NCBI RefSeq assembly: GCF_036634195.1
Contig: NZ_JAZIFY010000001.1
Span: 682,001 to 746,000, forward strand
Direction: 5' to 3'
DNA: 64,000 nt
Source of the DNA: Streptomyces sp. P9-A4
GTDB taxonomy: Bacteria; Actinomycetota; Actinomycetes; Streptomycetales; Streptomycetaceae
In this document: positions 40,717 through 49,502 of the stretch, piece after piece
Position numbering within the stretch: the stretch's first letter is position 1
Layout of the letters: the number at the start of each line of letters is the position of its first letter
The notes under the pieces: model-generated
Told to the model about the DNA's origin: nothing
The model's database searches: none
Seen by the model: only the letters and a program-made list of their open reading frames with translations
Position numbers and translations under genes: made by a program

Positions 40717-41874
40717 TCAGCGGGGCCGGTGGGCGTTGAGACGGGCGGCCTGGCGGGTCAGATGGTCGCGTTCGGCCAGGTTGGGCGCCTTGTGGGCGGC
40801 CTCGGCGTACAGTCGCGCCGCCGTCGCCAGGTCCCCCGCGCGCTCGTGGAGGTACGCCGCCGCCGCGGTGTGCCGGGGCAGCGCGTCGCTCAGTTCCGCG
40901 AGCGCCGCGAGACCCGCGTGCGGTCCGTCGGCCTCCCCCACGGCCACCGCCCGGTTGAGCCGGACGACCGGGCTGTCGGTCAGCCCCGCGAGTTCGTCGT
41001 ACCACTCGACGATCTGCACCCAGTCGGTCTCCTCGGCGACGGGCGCGTCGGCGTGCAGCGCGGCGATCGCCGCCTGCGCCTGGAACTCACCCAGCCGGTC
41101 GCGGGCAAGGGCCGCCTGGAGGATCTCGACGCCCTCGGCGATGACCTCCGTGTCCCACAGACCGCGGTCCTGCTCGGCAAGCGGCACCAGACTGCCGTCG
41201 GGCGCGGTCCGCCCGGCTCGCCGGGCGTGGTGGAGCAGCATGAGGGCGAGGAGCCCCGACACCTCTGGGTGGTCGACCCCGGCGGCGAGCCGCCGGGTGA
41301 GCCGGATGGCCTCGGCGGCGAGGTCGACGTCGCCGGAGTAGCCCTCGTTGAACACCAGGTAGAGGACGCGCAGCACGGTGCCGACGTCGCCGGGCCGGTC
41401 GAAGCGCACCCCGGAGACGGTGCGCTTGGCGCGGCTGACGCGCTGCGCCATGGTCGCCTCGGGGACGAGGTAGGCCCGCGCGATCTGGCGGGTGGTGAGC
41501 CCGCCCACGGCGCGCAGCGTGAGCGCGACCGCGGACGACGGCGTCAGGGAGGGATGGGCGCACAGGAAGTAGAGCTGGAGCGTGTCGTCGGTCCCGGTCG
41601 CGGGACCGGGCGCCGGTTCCTCGTCGACGAGGTCCTCCCGGCGACGCCGGGCGGTGTCCGCCCGGGTCGCGTCGAGGAAGCGGCGCCAGGCCACCGTCAC
41701 CAGCCAGCCCTTCGGGTCCCTGGGCGGGTCGGCCGGCCAGACGCGGACGGCCTCCACCAGCGCGTCCTGCACGGCGTCCTCGGCCGCCGCGAAGTCGGCT
41801 CCGCGGCGGACGAGGACCCCGATCACGCTCGGTGTGAGGCTCCGGAGCAGGGCCTCGTCCAGCGGAGCGTTCAC
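40717..41874 (-). CDS. ECF42-type sigma factor with C-terminal TPR domain
   Basis: The 385-residue protein has sigma region 2 (SVIGVLVRRGADFAAAEDAVQDALVEAVRVWPADPPRDPKGWLVTVAWRRFLDATR), sigma region 4 (LTLRAVGGLTTRQIARAYLVPEATMAQRVSRAKRTV), and a long C-terminal extension with the DUF6596/TPR-like part LYLVFNEGYSGD, LLALMLLHHARRAGR, VRLNRAVAVGEADG and YLHERAGDLATAARLYAEAA. This layout, with no anti-sigma factor but a neighbouring DGPF/YciI gene, is the known mark of ECF42. The extension is required for activity in studied members. The target promoter is typically in front of the YciI gene. Confidence 0.95.
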   Translation of the reverse strand: MNAPLDEALLRSLTPSVIGVLVRRGADFAAAEDAVQDALVEAVRVWPADPPRDPKGWLVTVAWRRFLDATRADTARRRREDLVDEEPAPGPATGTDDTLQLYFLCAHPSLTPSSAVALTLRAVGGLTTRQIARAYLVPEATMAQRVSRAKRTVSGVRFDRPGDVGTVLRVLYLVFNEGYSGDVDLAAEAIRLTRRLAAGVDHPEVSGLLALMLLHHARRAGRTAPDGSLVPLAEQDRGLWDTEVIAEGVEILQAALARDRLGEFQAQAAIAALHADAPVAEETDWVQIVEWYDELAGLTDSPVVRLNRAVAVGEADGPHAGLAALAELSDALPRHTAAAAYLHERAGDLATAARLYAEAAHKAPNLAERDHLTRQAARLNAHRPR

Positions 41875-41928
41875 AGCGGGGCCTCGGTCGTCGGGCAGGT
41901 CACAGCGGCGCTCCGCTCCTTCGTGGGG

Positions 41929-42336
41929 TCACTCCGTGACGGTGGGGTGCGCGGAGAGGAAGGGGCGCAGTTCGAGCCACTCGTGGATCGGCTCTCCGCC
42001 CGCCCCGGGGGCGGCCGACAGCTCCCCTGCCAGCTCGACGGCGCGCTCGTAGCTGTCGACGTCGATCACCATCCAGCCGGCGATGAGGTCCTTGGTCTCC
42101 GCGAAGGGACCGTCGGTGACCGGCGGGCGGCCCTCTCCGTCGTACCGCACGAAGGTTCCCTCGGGGGCGAGCGCCTGGCCGTCGACGAACTCTCCGGTCT
42201 TCTCCAGACGGGCCGCGAAGTCGTTCATGTACGCGATGTGGGCGGAGATCTCCTCCGGCGTCCAGCGGTCCATGGGGATGTCGTTCACGGCGGCCGGAGC
42301 GCCGCGGTAGTGCTTCAGGAGCAGGTACTTGGCCAT
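41929..42336 (-). CDS. YciI/DGPF-domain protein, ECF42 partner
   Basis: The 135-residue protein contains the signature VTDGPFAETKDLIAGWMVIDVDSYERAVELA, plus MAKYLLLKHYRG at the start and EIRPF-like LELRPFL at the end. DGPF proteins are the regular genomic partners and targets of ECF42 sigma factors; their enzymatic role is unknown. It lies 54 bases upstream of the sigma gene in the same direction, so the two are probably one operon. Confidence 0.95.
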   Translation of the reverse strand: MAKYLLLKHYRGAPAAVNDIPMDRWTPEEISAHIAYMNDFAARLEKTGEFVDGQALAPEGTFVRYDGEGRPPVTDGPFAETKDLIAGWMVIDVDSYERAVELAGELSAAPGAGGEPIHEWLELRPFLSAHPTVTE

Positions 42337-42423
42337 GACGGTTCTCCTCGGTGCCGGTACGGCCCATTGTGGGCGCGTTCACCTCGGGGACGGAGCACGG
42401 CGCGGGTTCTCGACATCCCCGGA

Positions 42424-42487
42424 CGGAATTTCTCACCCGAATTCCGCGCGCGGTGGAATCCGTACCAGAATGGGGTGTTTCCGTACC
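42424..42487. promoter_or_regulatory. Lrp-type operator and TCCGTACC direct repeat
   Basis: CGGAATT (42424-42430) and AATTCCG (42440-42446) form an inverted repeat with a nine-base spacer. TCCGTACC then occurs at 42459-42466 and 42480-42487, spaced 21 bases or two helical turns. Multiple in-phase sites before an Lrp gene fit wrapping and autoregulation by the Lrp octamer. Confidence 0.5.
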
Positions 42488-42505
42488 GGAGGAGGACGAC
42501 GGAGC

Positions 42506-42982
42506 ATGGCGGTCGACGAGCTCGACACCCGGATCCTGCGGCTGCTCATCGAGCAGCCCCGGACCAGTGTGCGGGAGTACGCGCGCGTGCTGGGCGTGGC
42601 GCGGGGCACCGTGCAGGCGAGGATCGACCGTCTGGAGCGGGACGGGGTGATCACGGCGACCGGTCCGGTCCTCTCCCCCGCCGCGCTGGGGCACCCGGTC
42701 CTCGCGTTCGTGCACGTCGAGGTGACGCAGGGGCATCTGGACGAGGTCGGCGACGCGCTCGCCGGGGTGCCGGAGATCGTCGAGGCCTTCTCCATCACCG
42801 GCGGCGGCGACCTGCTGACCCGGGTGGTGGCACGGGACGCGGGGCATCTGGAGGACGTGATCCAGCGGCTCATCCAGCTGCCGGGCGTGGTCCGCACGCG
42901 CACCGAGATCGCGCTGCGGGAGCGGGTGGCCCATCGGCTGCTGCCGCTGGTCGAGGCGGTCGGGCGATCTCGCACCGCTTAG
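42506..42982 (+). CDS. Lrp/AsnC family regulator
   Basis: The 158-residue protein has the N-terminal AsnC helix-turn-helix (VDELDTRILRLLIEQPRTSVREYARVLGVARGTVQARIDRLERDGVITATGPVL) and the C-terminal RAM ligand-binding domain (VLAFVHVEVTQGHLDEVGDALAG, VEAFSITGGGDLLTRVVARDAGHLEDVIQRLIQLPGVVRTRTEIAL). GGAGGAGG and GGAG precede the ATG. It senses an amino acid or its derivative; the regulated genes are not adjacent in an obvious way. Confidence 0.96.
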   Translation: MAVDELDTRILRLLIEQPRTSVREYARVLGVARGTVQARIDRLERDGVITATGPVLSPAALGHPVLAFVHVEVTQGHLDEVGDALAGVPEIVEAFSITGGGDLLTRVVARDAGHLEDVIQRLIQLPGVVRTRTEIALRERVAHRLLPLVEAVGRSRTA

Positions 42983-42985
42983 TGT
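42980..42985 (+). promoter_or_regulatory. -10 box of leaderless Mop-regulator promoter
   Basis: TAGTGT lies seven bases before ATG 42993 and overlaps the stop codon of the Lrp gene. There is no Shine-Dalgarno, so the transcript is probably leaderless. Confidence 0.55.
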
Positions 42986-42992
42986 GGCGCCC

Positions 42993-43397
42993 ATGCAGTC
43001 CTACACCATCGGGCAGGCGTCACGTCTGCTGGGCGTGAGTCCCGACACCGTACGCCGGTGGGCCGACGCCGGCCGGGTCACGACCCGGCGCGACGAGAAC
43101 GGCCGGCGTCTCATCGAGGGACGCGATCTGGCCGCCTTCGCGGTCGAGGTCGGCCAGGGCGGGCCGAGCGGCCAGGGCGACGAGGGCCTGACGTACACCT
43201 CGGCGCGCAACGCGTTCCCCGGGATCGTGACGGCGGTCAAGCTGGGCGACGTCGCCGCGCAGGTCGAGATCCAGGCGGGGCCGCACCGGCTCGTGTCACT
43301 GCTCACCCGTGAGGCGGTCGAGGAACTGGGGCTCGAGGTCGGCGTCGAGGCCACCGCCCGCGTGAAGTCGACCAGCGTGCACATCGACCGGCCCTGA
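42993..43397 (+). CDS. MerR-type HTH regulator with molybdenum-binding TOBE (Mop) domain
   Basis: The 134-residue protein joins a MerR/excisionase-like helix-turn-helix (YTIGQASRLLGVSPDTVRRWADAGRVTTRRDENGRRLIEG) to a single Mop/TOBE domain (SARNAFPGIVTAVKLGDVAAQVEIQAGPHRLVSLLTREAVEELGLEVGVEATARVKSTSVHID). Similar proteins usually sit next to modABC molybdate transport genes; none is here. It probably binds molybdate or a pterin and regulates such genes elsewhere. ATG 42993 is favoured over GTG 42984 by the -10 box. Confidence 0.93.
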   Translation: MQSYTIGQASRLLGVSPDTVRRWADAGRVTTRRDENGRRLIEGRDLAAFAVEVGQGGPSGQGDEGLTYTSARNAFPGIVTAVKLGDVAAQVEIQAGPHRLVSLLTREAVEELGLEVGVEATARVKSTSVHIDRP

Positions 43398-43577
43398 GCG
43401 CTCGGCGCCGATCGGTCCGCCGCGGGCGCTCGGCGGCGCACCGTCCCCTCCGGGCACCCGCCTCCGCACCGTCCGCTCCGGACGCTCGGCCGTGAACACC
43501 CGGCCGAAATCCGAAGGCGGGCGCGAACGGCCTGTGGCACAGTACGACCGCCCTGTCCCCCTGCCCCGGAGCGTTCG

Positions 43578-44204
43578 ATGGCCCCGCCTGCCCGACTCCT
43601 GCCCCTCCTGGAGCAGTTCGACTTCGCCCGGCAGCGATTGACCGACCGTATGACGGGCCCGGTGGTGGACAGCGGGAACGGCACGGACGTCGCGGTCGGT
43701 CCGATGACCGACGCGGAGTACTTCTGGGAGCCGGGTCCGGGCTGCTGGTCCGTCCGCCTCCACAGCGAGGGCCCGGGACCCGCCGCCGCCCTCCTGACCG
43801 GCGTCGGTGCCTGGGGCCGGGAGACCGCGCCCCCGCCGCACCCCGTCCCGCCTCCGTTCACGACGATCGCCTGGCGGCTGAGCCACCTCAGCGAGATGCT
43901 CGCGCTGCGCGCCGACCACACGACCGGCACCCACAGCCTGACCCGCGACGACTACGAGATCAGCGGCGACGCCGCGACCGCCGTCGCCGCCTTCGACACG
44001 GCGGCCGACGCCTGGCGGGCGGCGCTGGTGTCCGCGGACGACACCGCGCTCGACACCATCGGGCACAGCACGTACCCCCACGGCAGCGATGCCGAGAACC
44101 CGTTCCTGGAGATCGTGTGGTGGATGAACCAGGAGCTGCTGCACCACGGGGCGGAGATCGCGCTGCTCCGTGACCTGTTCCGCGTCCAGCACCCGGGCGC
44201 CTGA
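43578..44204 (+). CDS. DinB family protein
   Basis: The 208-residue protein has the DinB four-helix pattern with LLEQFDFARQRLTDRM at the start, DAEYFWEPGPGCWSVR (the typical substrate-pocket segment), TIAWRLSHLSEMLALRADHT with the first metal His, and FLEIVWWMNQELLHHGAEIALLRDLFR with the second metal pair. The family includes bacillithiol/mycothiol-linked transferases. GGAG lies eight bases before the ATG. The 180 bases before it (43398-43577) hold only the promoter region. Confidence 0.92.
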   Translation: MAPPARLLPLLEQFDFARQRLTDRMTGPVVDSGNGTDVAVGPMTDAEYFWEPGPGCWSVRLHSEGPGPAAALLTGVGAWGRETAPPPHPVPPPFTTIAWRLSHLSEMLALRADHTTGTHSLTRDDYEISGDAATAVAAFDTAADAWRAALVSADDTALDTIGHSTYPHGSDAENPFLEIVWWMNQELLHHGAEIALLRDLFRVQHPGA

Positions 44205-44238
44205 CCCGGGGAGCGGTTCCCTTTCCCCGTAAGGGAGT

Positions 44239-46299
44239 TCAGCGAGTCGTACGGGCCAGCAGCATCGCCACGTCGTCCTGCGCGGGCGCCGCGAGCAGCT
44301 GCCCGAGGATCTCGTCGCACAGCGCGTCCAAGGGGCGGTCGAGATGCCGCAGCGCCCGGCCGAGCTGCCGCATCCCCTCGTCGAGGTCCCGGTCGCGGGC
44401 CTCGATGAGACCGTCCGTGTAGAGGACGAGCAGCCCGCCGGAGGGCAGGGCCACCTCCTGCGTACCGAAGTCGTGGGCGCCGGTGCCCAGCGGGGTTCCC
44501 GGCGGTCCGTCGAGGAAGGTGACAGACCCGTCCGGGGTGGCCACGGCGGGCGGCGGATGGCCGGCGCGGGCGATGACCCAGCCTTTGGTGGCCGGGTCGT
44601 GGACCGCGTACACGCAGGTCGCCATCGTGTCCTCACCGAGGTCGGCCACGACGGCGTCGAGCGAGCTGAGCATCCGCGCCGGCGGGATGTCGTGCCGGGC
44701 CAGGGTCCGTACCGCCGTGCGCAGTTGGCCCATGACGGCCGCCGCGTGGATACCGTGTCCCATGACGTCGCCGATGACGAGACCGGTCCGTCCGCCGGGG
44801 AGCGCGATGGCGTCGAACCAGTCGCCGCCGACGTCATGGGCGCTCGCCGGCAGATAGCGGCCGGTCAGTTCGAGCCCGGTGACGGCGGGCAGCGCGCTGT
44901 TGGTGAGGCTGCGCTGGAGGGTCAGCGCGGCCTCGCGCTGAGTGGTGTAGAGGCGGGCGTTGTCGATGTTGAGGGCGGCGCGGGCGACGACCTCGTCGAT
45001 GAGGACGCAGTCCTCGGCGTCGAAGGGCTCGCGGGTCCGCAGCCGGGTCACCGTCACCGCACCGAGCACCTTTCCCCTGGCCACCATGGGAACCAGCCGC
45101 GTCGAACCGATGCGGGTCGCGAAGTAGGCGCGGAGCGCCTCCGTGCTCGGGTCGGTGAAGAGCGCCGGGAGGTCGGAGGTGTAGAGGTTCATGGGGCGTC
45201 CGCGCGCGACGACCTGCTCGTACACGGAGTCCAGCGGGATCTGGAAGGTCTGCCCGGTGGCGAGCAGCGAGGTGGGGGCGGTCGGGTCGGGGAAGCGGGC
45301 CGCGAGCCGGCGCAGCACCCCGCGCGTGGAGGCGACCGGGTCGTCCGGTGCGAGGACGGACTCCAGCATCTGTACGTCGGCGGAGTCGGCCAGCTGCGGT
45401 ACGAGGAAGCGGACGGCCTCCTCGGCCGTCTGCCGCAGGTCCAGGGTCGTACCGATCCTGGCCCCGGCCTCGGCGAGCAGCGCGAAGCGGTGGCGGGCGC
45501 GCTCGACCTCGCTGTGCGCCTCCTGGCTCTCGGTGATGTCGACGAGGGAGGCGATGATCCCCAGGGACCGCGGCTCCGCGCGGTCGACGAGCGGTGCGTA
45601 GGAGCAGGACCAGATGTGGTCGCGGTCGGGGTCGGCGGGGGTGCGGCCGACCCGGCGGGCGTCGACGACGGCGTGCCCGCTTTCGAGGACCTGGCGCATC
45701 AGGGATTCGAGGGAGACGGCGTTGACGCCGGGGACGACCTCGGTGAGGCGGTGGCCCACGTGCTCGGCCGCCGTCACCCCGTTCATCCGGGCCAGGGCGT
45801 CGTTGACCCGCAGGAACCGCAGGTCGGGGCCGAGGAGGGCGAGGCCGATCGGCGACTGGGTGAAGAGGCTCTCCATCGCCGCCAGGTTCTCCCGCATCCG
45901 CAGGACCTCGGAGGTCTCGACCGCGATGAGCATCGCCCCCGGCCGCCCCTGCGGGTCGGCGGCGGGCACGATCCACATCTCCATGGCGACCGTGTGCCCG
46001 TCGCGGTGCCGGACGGGGAGGGTGCCGACCATGGTCTCGCCCGCCTGGACGCGGTCGGTGAGCTTGTCCGCGAGCTCGCGGTTGGCGTCGGGTACGAGCA
46101 GCGGGGTGGCGAGCCGCCCGAGCACATGCTCGGGCCGGTGACCGAGGAGGTCCTGCGCGGCGAGCGACCACTCGACGATGCGGCCGTCCGCGTCCTCCCG
46201 CCAGAGGGCGATCGGCAGCAGCTCGCGGAGCACACCCGCGTCACCGACGGCCGCCCGGGGCGGCTGCGGAACCCTGCTCGACGACTGGTCAGTCTCCAA
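44239..46299 (-). CDS. PAS-PAS-GAF-SpoIIE protein phosphatase
   Basis: The 686-residue protein has two PAS domains (about 25-130, ALWREDADGRIVEWSLAAQDLLGHRPEHVLG; and 140-260, FTQSPIGLALLGPDLRFLRVNDALARMNG), a GAF domain (275-430) and a C-terminal PP2C/SpoIIE phosphatase (about 455-686; AHDVGGDWFDAIALPGGRTGLVIGDVMGHGIHAAAVMGQLRTAVR and LVLYTDGLIEARDRDLDEG). It has no transmembrane helix and no RsbW-like kinase domain. It would dephosphorylate a STAS-domain anti-sigma antagonist in answer to a PAS/GAF signal; a STAS gene lies at 56.4 kb. The frame starts with TTG 46299, which I could not improve on. Confidence 0.93.
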   Translation of the reverse strand: METDQSSSRVPQPPRAAVGDAGVLRELLPIALWREDADGRIVEWSLAAQDLLGHRPEHVLGRLATPLLVPDANRELADKLTDRVQAGETMVGTLPVRHRDGHTVAMEMWIVPAADPQGRPGAMLIAVETSEVLRMRENLAAMESLFTQSPIGLALLGPDLRFLRVNDALARMNGVTAAEHVGHRLTEVVPGVNAVSLESLMRQVLESGHAVVDARRVGRTPADPDRDHIWSCSYAPLVDRAEPRSLGIIASLVDITESQEAHSEVERARHRFALLAEAGARIGTTLDLRQTAEEAVRFLVPQLADSADVQMLESVLAPDDPVASTRGVLRRLAARFPDPTAPTSLLATGQTFQIPLDSVYEQVVARGRPMNLYTSDLPALFTDPSTEALRAYFATRIGSTRLVPMVARGKVLGAVTVTRLRTREPFDAEDCVLIDEVVARAALNIDNARLYTTQREAALTLQRSLTNSALPAVTGLELTGRYLPASAHDVGGDWFDAIALPGGRTGLVIGDVMGHGIHAAAVMGQLRTAVRTLARHDIPPARMLSSLDAVVADLGEDTMATCVYAVHDPATKGWVIARAGHPPPAVATPDGSVTFLDGPPGTPLGTGAHDFGTQEVALPSGGLLVLYTDGLIEARDRDLDEGMRQLGRALRHLDRPLDALCDEILGQLLAAPAQDDVAMLLARTTR

Positions 46300-46351
46300 C
46301 GCATCGCCCTACGCCTCGGCCTGCCCCAGGGGGCGCAATCCCTACCGAATC

Positions 46352-46357
46352 ACCCTA
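46352..46357 (-). promoter_or_regulatory. probable -10 of the SpoIIE phosphatase promoter
   Basis: The minus-strand hexamer is TAGGGT, about 55 bases before the phosphatase start, in the 290-base gap between it and the divergent kinase. Nothing else recognisable is in the gap. Confidence 0.35.
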
Positions 46358-46589
46358 TCCGAGGACCTGGCCGGGGGCGCTGCGCAGTGCGGCCGATCGG
46401 CTGGCGGCGGAGGTGTCGGCCCCACACGGTACGGTCGAGCCCGTCACAGCCGCCGACGCCGCTCGCGACGCCCCGGGGGGGGCAGGTCCGCGAGCTCGGC
46501 GGGGCGCTGTCGGACGGACGTGTACGGCGAAGTGGGCGGGGCCGGGCCGTGGGCCGCCGCTCCGGGGATCGGAGTACAGGGGTGTGCGC

Positions 46590-48518
46590 GTGAGCAGAGT
46601 GATCGACGGCCGTTTCGAGCTGGTGGAACGGCTGGGCGGCGGCGGCATGGGAACGGTCTGGCGCGCCCGCGACCTGGCCCTCCACCGTGACGTGGCGCTG
46701 AAGGAGGTACGCCCGCCGGATCCCGCCATGGCCGAGCACGACGTGGAGGGCGCCCGCACGCTGCGCGCGCGTGTCCTGCGCGAGGCCCGCGCCCTGGCCC
46801 GGATCGACCACCCCAACGTGGTGACCATCCACCACATCGTGGACGCGGGCGAGGGGACCTACCCCTGGCTCGTGATGGAGCTGGTCACCGGAGGCTCACT
46901 GCAGGACCGGCTCGACCGGGGCCCGATGACGCCCGCCGAGGCCGTCGCCATCGGCCGGGGGCTGCTCGCCGCCCTGCGGGCCGCCCACGCGCGGGACATC
47001 GAGCACCGCGACGTGAAGCCCGCCAACGTACTGCTGCGCCCCGACGGGCGGCCGGTGCTCACCGACTTCGGCATCGCGGCGATCCGCGAGTCCACCGTCC
47101 TGACGGCCTCGGGCTCGATCATCGGCTCGCCGGACTACATGGCACCCGAACGCATCCGCGGCGGGGCGGCCAGCGGCCCGGCGGGCGACCTGTGGTCGCT
47201 CGGCATGCTCCTGTACGTGGCGGTCGAGGGCCACCACCCGCTGCGCCGGGAGAACACCCTCGCGACGCTCGCGGCCGTCCTCTCGGACGACGTACCGCCG
47301 CCGATGCGGGCCGGTGCGCTGACCGACGTACTGACGCGCCTCCTGGTACGGGACCCGGCGGCCCGTCCGGACGCGGAGGAACTCGAACGGGTGCTGGGCG
47401 AGATGGCGACGGGGAGCGGGGAGGCCGGGGCTCGGGAAGCGGACGGCCATGAGAAGGAGGCGGAGGAGGAAGAGGAGGAGGAGCCCGGGAGCGAAGCCAC
47501 CTCGTTCCGGCTGACGCCGCCTCCGGCCGCCGCGCCCTCTCGGACTCCTGGGCCTCCGGAGACTCCCGCGCCATCCCCGTCTCCGGCGCCTCCGGAGGCT
47601 CCCGCACCTTCTCCGTCTCCAGCGCCTCCGGAATCTCCTGCGCCTTCGGAGACTCCCGCACCTTCTCCGTCTCCGGCGCCTCCGGAATCTCCTGCGCCTC
47701 CGGAGACTCCTGCGCCTTCGGAGTCTCTTGCGCCTGTGGAGACTCCTGCATCCGCACTGGCCTCAACCCCCGCACCGGTTCCGGCCCCGGCCGACCCCCG
47801 TGCGGTGACCGTCCCCTCGGCTCCCTCCGTCTCCCCGGCCCGTGGGGCCGACGGCCGGCGGCGGGGGTTCGCCCGCCGGTTCCTGGGGTCGGCCGCCGTG
47901 GTGGTGCTCGCCGTCGGCATTCCCGTCGCCGCCATGACCTGGGACTGGCAGCCGGCCGACCCGGGCAGCGGGGCGAGCAGCGCTCCGCCCTCGCAGCAGG
48001 GCCCGGTCGCCCAGCGTCCCCGGACGACGCCGAAGCCCACGCGCACGACGGAGGCCGATCCCGTCCCGCGCAACCTGCTGACGCCCGCCGGCGTCCGCGC
48101 CGCCATCACCGCCGTCAAGGCGGCCTCGGGCGGGACGAAGGCCACCGCCTTCGTCGTGTACCCGGAGTACGCGGTCGCCGAGTCCCTGGTCAAGGGCAGC
48201 ACGAAGCGCTACGACCGCTACATCTACCGGGGCGAGGACGTGGCGGTCCGTCAGGGATCGGGTACGTCCTTCCCCGGCACGGTCCCCGCCGACCTCGACG
48301 CGTTCAACTGGGACGCCCTGCCGACGCTGCTCCAGCGCGCCGACAAGGAGCTGGGTGTCGACAAGCCGACCAGTCGGTACGTCGTCGTCGTCCCGGCCTC
48401 GACGCTGGCCGGGAACGAGGCGGGGATCACCGTGTACCTGTCCGACGCGTACGGCTCCGTCTATCTGAAAGCCGACGCGAAGGGCCGGGTGACGGAGAGC
48501 CACCCCCGCAAGGACTGA
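46590..48518 (+). CDS. transmembrane Ser/Thr protein kinase
   Basis: The 642-residue protein has a kinase domain at 8-270 (GGGGMGTVW, catalytic Lys 38 in VALKEV, HRDVKPAN with Asp 141, DFG Asp 159, APE in MAPERIRGG). Then come an acidic Glu run (291-298), a 110-residue Pro-rich linker of PSPSPAPPE repeats, one membrane helix at about 432-449, and an external domain of 190 residues (AGVRAAITAVKAASGGTKATAFVVYPEYAVAESLVKG, then VVVVPASTLAGNEAGITVYLSDAYGSVYLKADAKG). The last part could be a ligand sensor. GTG 46590 follows ACAGGGG by seven bases. Divergent from the SpoIIE phosphatase. Confidence 0.93.
   Translation: MSRVIDGRFELVERLGGGGMGTVWRARDLALHRDVALKEVRPPDPAMAEHDVEGARTLRARVLREARALARIDHPNVVTIHHIVDAGEGTYPWLVMELVTGGSLQDRLDRGPMTPAEAVAIGRGLLAALRAAHARDIEHRDVKPANVLLRPDGRPVLTDFGIAAIRESTVLTASGSIIGSPDYMAPERIRGGAASGPAGDLWSLGMLLYVAVEGHHPLRRENTLATLAAVLSDDVPPPMRAGALTDVLTRLLVRDPAARPDAEELERVLGEMATGSGEAGAREADGHEKEAEEEEEEEPGSEATSFRLTPPPAAAPSRTPGPPETPAPSPSPAPPEAPAPSPSPAPPESPAPSETPAPSPSPAPPESPAPPETPAPSESLAPVETPASALASTPAPVPAPADPRAVTVPSAPSVSPARGADGRRRGFARRFLGSAAVVVLAVGIPVAAMTWDWQPADPGSGASSAPPSQQGPVAQRPRTTPKPTRTTEADPVPRNLLTPAGVRAAITAVKAASGGTKATAFVVYPEYAVAESLVKGSTKRYDRYIYRGEDVAVRQGSGTSFPGTVPADLDAFNWDALPTLLQRADKELGVDKPTSRYVVVVPASTLAGNEAGITVYLSDAYGSVYLKADAKGRVTESHPRKD
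47540..47755. repeat. coding repeat of the kinase Pro-rich linker
   Basis: CTCCGGCGCCTCCGGA-like units recur about every 27-33 bases and encode the SPSPAPPE repeats. They are likely prone to length change by slippage. Confidence 0.7.
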
Positions 48519-48554
48519 CCGTCCGGCGGTCGTCGACCGGAGCCGGCCGGACGG
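48519..48554. terminator. bidirectional terminator
   Basis: CCGTCCGGC (48519-48527) pairs with GCCGGACGG (48546-48554) between the convergent kinase and PEP-hydrolase-like genes. It starts directly at the kinase stop codon. Confidence 0.65.
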
Positions 48555-48556
48555 GG

Positions 48557-49390
48557 TCAGCCGGTGGTCAGCGCCTTGAACGCGCGGGTCTGCTCCGTGA
48601 TGGCCCGTTCCGTGGGCAGGCGCTCGATGGAGGAGGCGCCGAAGAAGCCGACGACCCCGGTGGTGTGCTCCAGGACGTACCGCGCGTCCTCTGGCTCCGC
48701 GATCGGCCCGCCGTGGCAGAGCACCAGGATGTCGGGGTTCACGCGCTTGGCGGCGTCGTGCATCTCCTGGACGGACGCGGCGGCGGCGTCGAGGGTCAGG
48801 GCCGTCCCGGCGCCGATGGCTCCCTTGGTGGTGAGGCCGACGTGCGGCACGAGCACGTCGGCTCCCGCGCGCGCCATGTCGGCCGCCTGCTCCGGGTCGA
48901 AGACGTACGGGGCGGTGAGCAGGTCGCGCGCGCGGGCGGCGCGGACCATGTCGACCTCCAGGCCGTACCCCATGCCGGTCTCCTCCAGGTTGACGCGGAA
49001 GGTGCCGTCGTAGAGGCCGACCGTGGGGAAGTTCTGGACGCCCGCGAAGCCCATGGCCTTGAGCTCGTCGAGGAAGAGGTCCATGCGGCGGAAGGGGTCG
49101 GTGCCGCAGACGCCCGCGAGGACGGGCGTGTCGCGGACCACGGGCAGCACTTCGCGGGCCATGTCCTTGACGATCGCGTTGGCGTCCCCGTACGGCAGGA
49201 GTCCCGCGAGCGAGCCGCGCCCGGCCATCCGGTAGCGGCCCGAGTTGTAGATGATCAGCAGGTCGACGCCGCCGTCCTCGGCGCACTTGGCGGAGAGGCC
49301 GGTGCCGGCCCCGGCGCCGACGATCGGACGGCCGGCGGCGACCTGGGCGCGCAGCCGGTCGAGTACGTCCTGACGGCTGATGGTGGTCAC
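48557..49390 (-). CDS. PEP-hydrolase-like TIM-barrel protein (Tm-1 C-terminal-half homologue)
   Basis: The 277-residue protein belongs to the family named phosphoenolpyruvate hydrolase-like or TIM-barrel signal transduction protein. It reads [55 protein letters not shown], then [66 protein letters not shown] and [21 protein letters not shown]. The plant Tm-1 resistance protein has the same fold in its second half. GTG 49390 is preceded by AGGAG at seven bases; GTG 49399 has the RBS too close. It is the second gene after the Tm-1 N-half homologue. Confidence 0.93.
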   Translation of the reverse strand: MTTISRQDVLDRLRAQVAAGRPIVGAGAGTGLSAKCAEDGGVDLLIIYNSGRYRMAGRGSLAGLLPYGDANAIVKDMAREVLPVVRDTPVLAGVCGTDPFRRMDLFLDELKAMGFAGVQNFPTVGLYDGTFRVNLEETGMGYGLEVDMVRAARARDLLTAPYVFDPEQAADMARAGADVLVPHVGLTTKGAIGAGTALTLDAAAASVQEMHDAAKRVNPDILVLCHGGPIAEPEDARYVLEHTTGVVGFFGASSIERLPTERAITEQTRAFKALTTG

Positions 49391-49429
49391 GGTGATCACT
49401 CCTCGGTGGTCTGCGGGGGGGGCGGGGGT

Positions 49430-49490
49430 TCTTCGGGACTGTTCGGGGTTCTTCGGGGTCTTTCGGGTTCTTCGGGGGCCGTTACGGGGT
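49430..49490. repeat. GGTTCTTCGGGG repeats in the Tm-1-like operon spacer
   Basis: Four or five imperfect copies of GGTTCTTCGGGG occur in the 112-base spacer between the two operon genes. On the minus strand they read CCCCGAAGAACC. They may form structure in the mRNA or be simple slippage repeats. Confidence 0.6.
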
Positions 49491-49502
49491 TCCCCGCCCC
49501 GG

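Noticed and set aside
40444..43038. 864-codon plus-strand open frame
   Set aside because: It is antisense to the ECF42 and YciI genes and gives low-complexity Gly/Arg/Val sequence; high-GC DNA has few stop codons.
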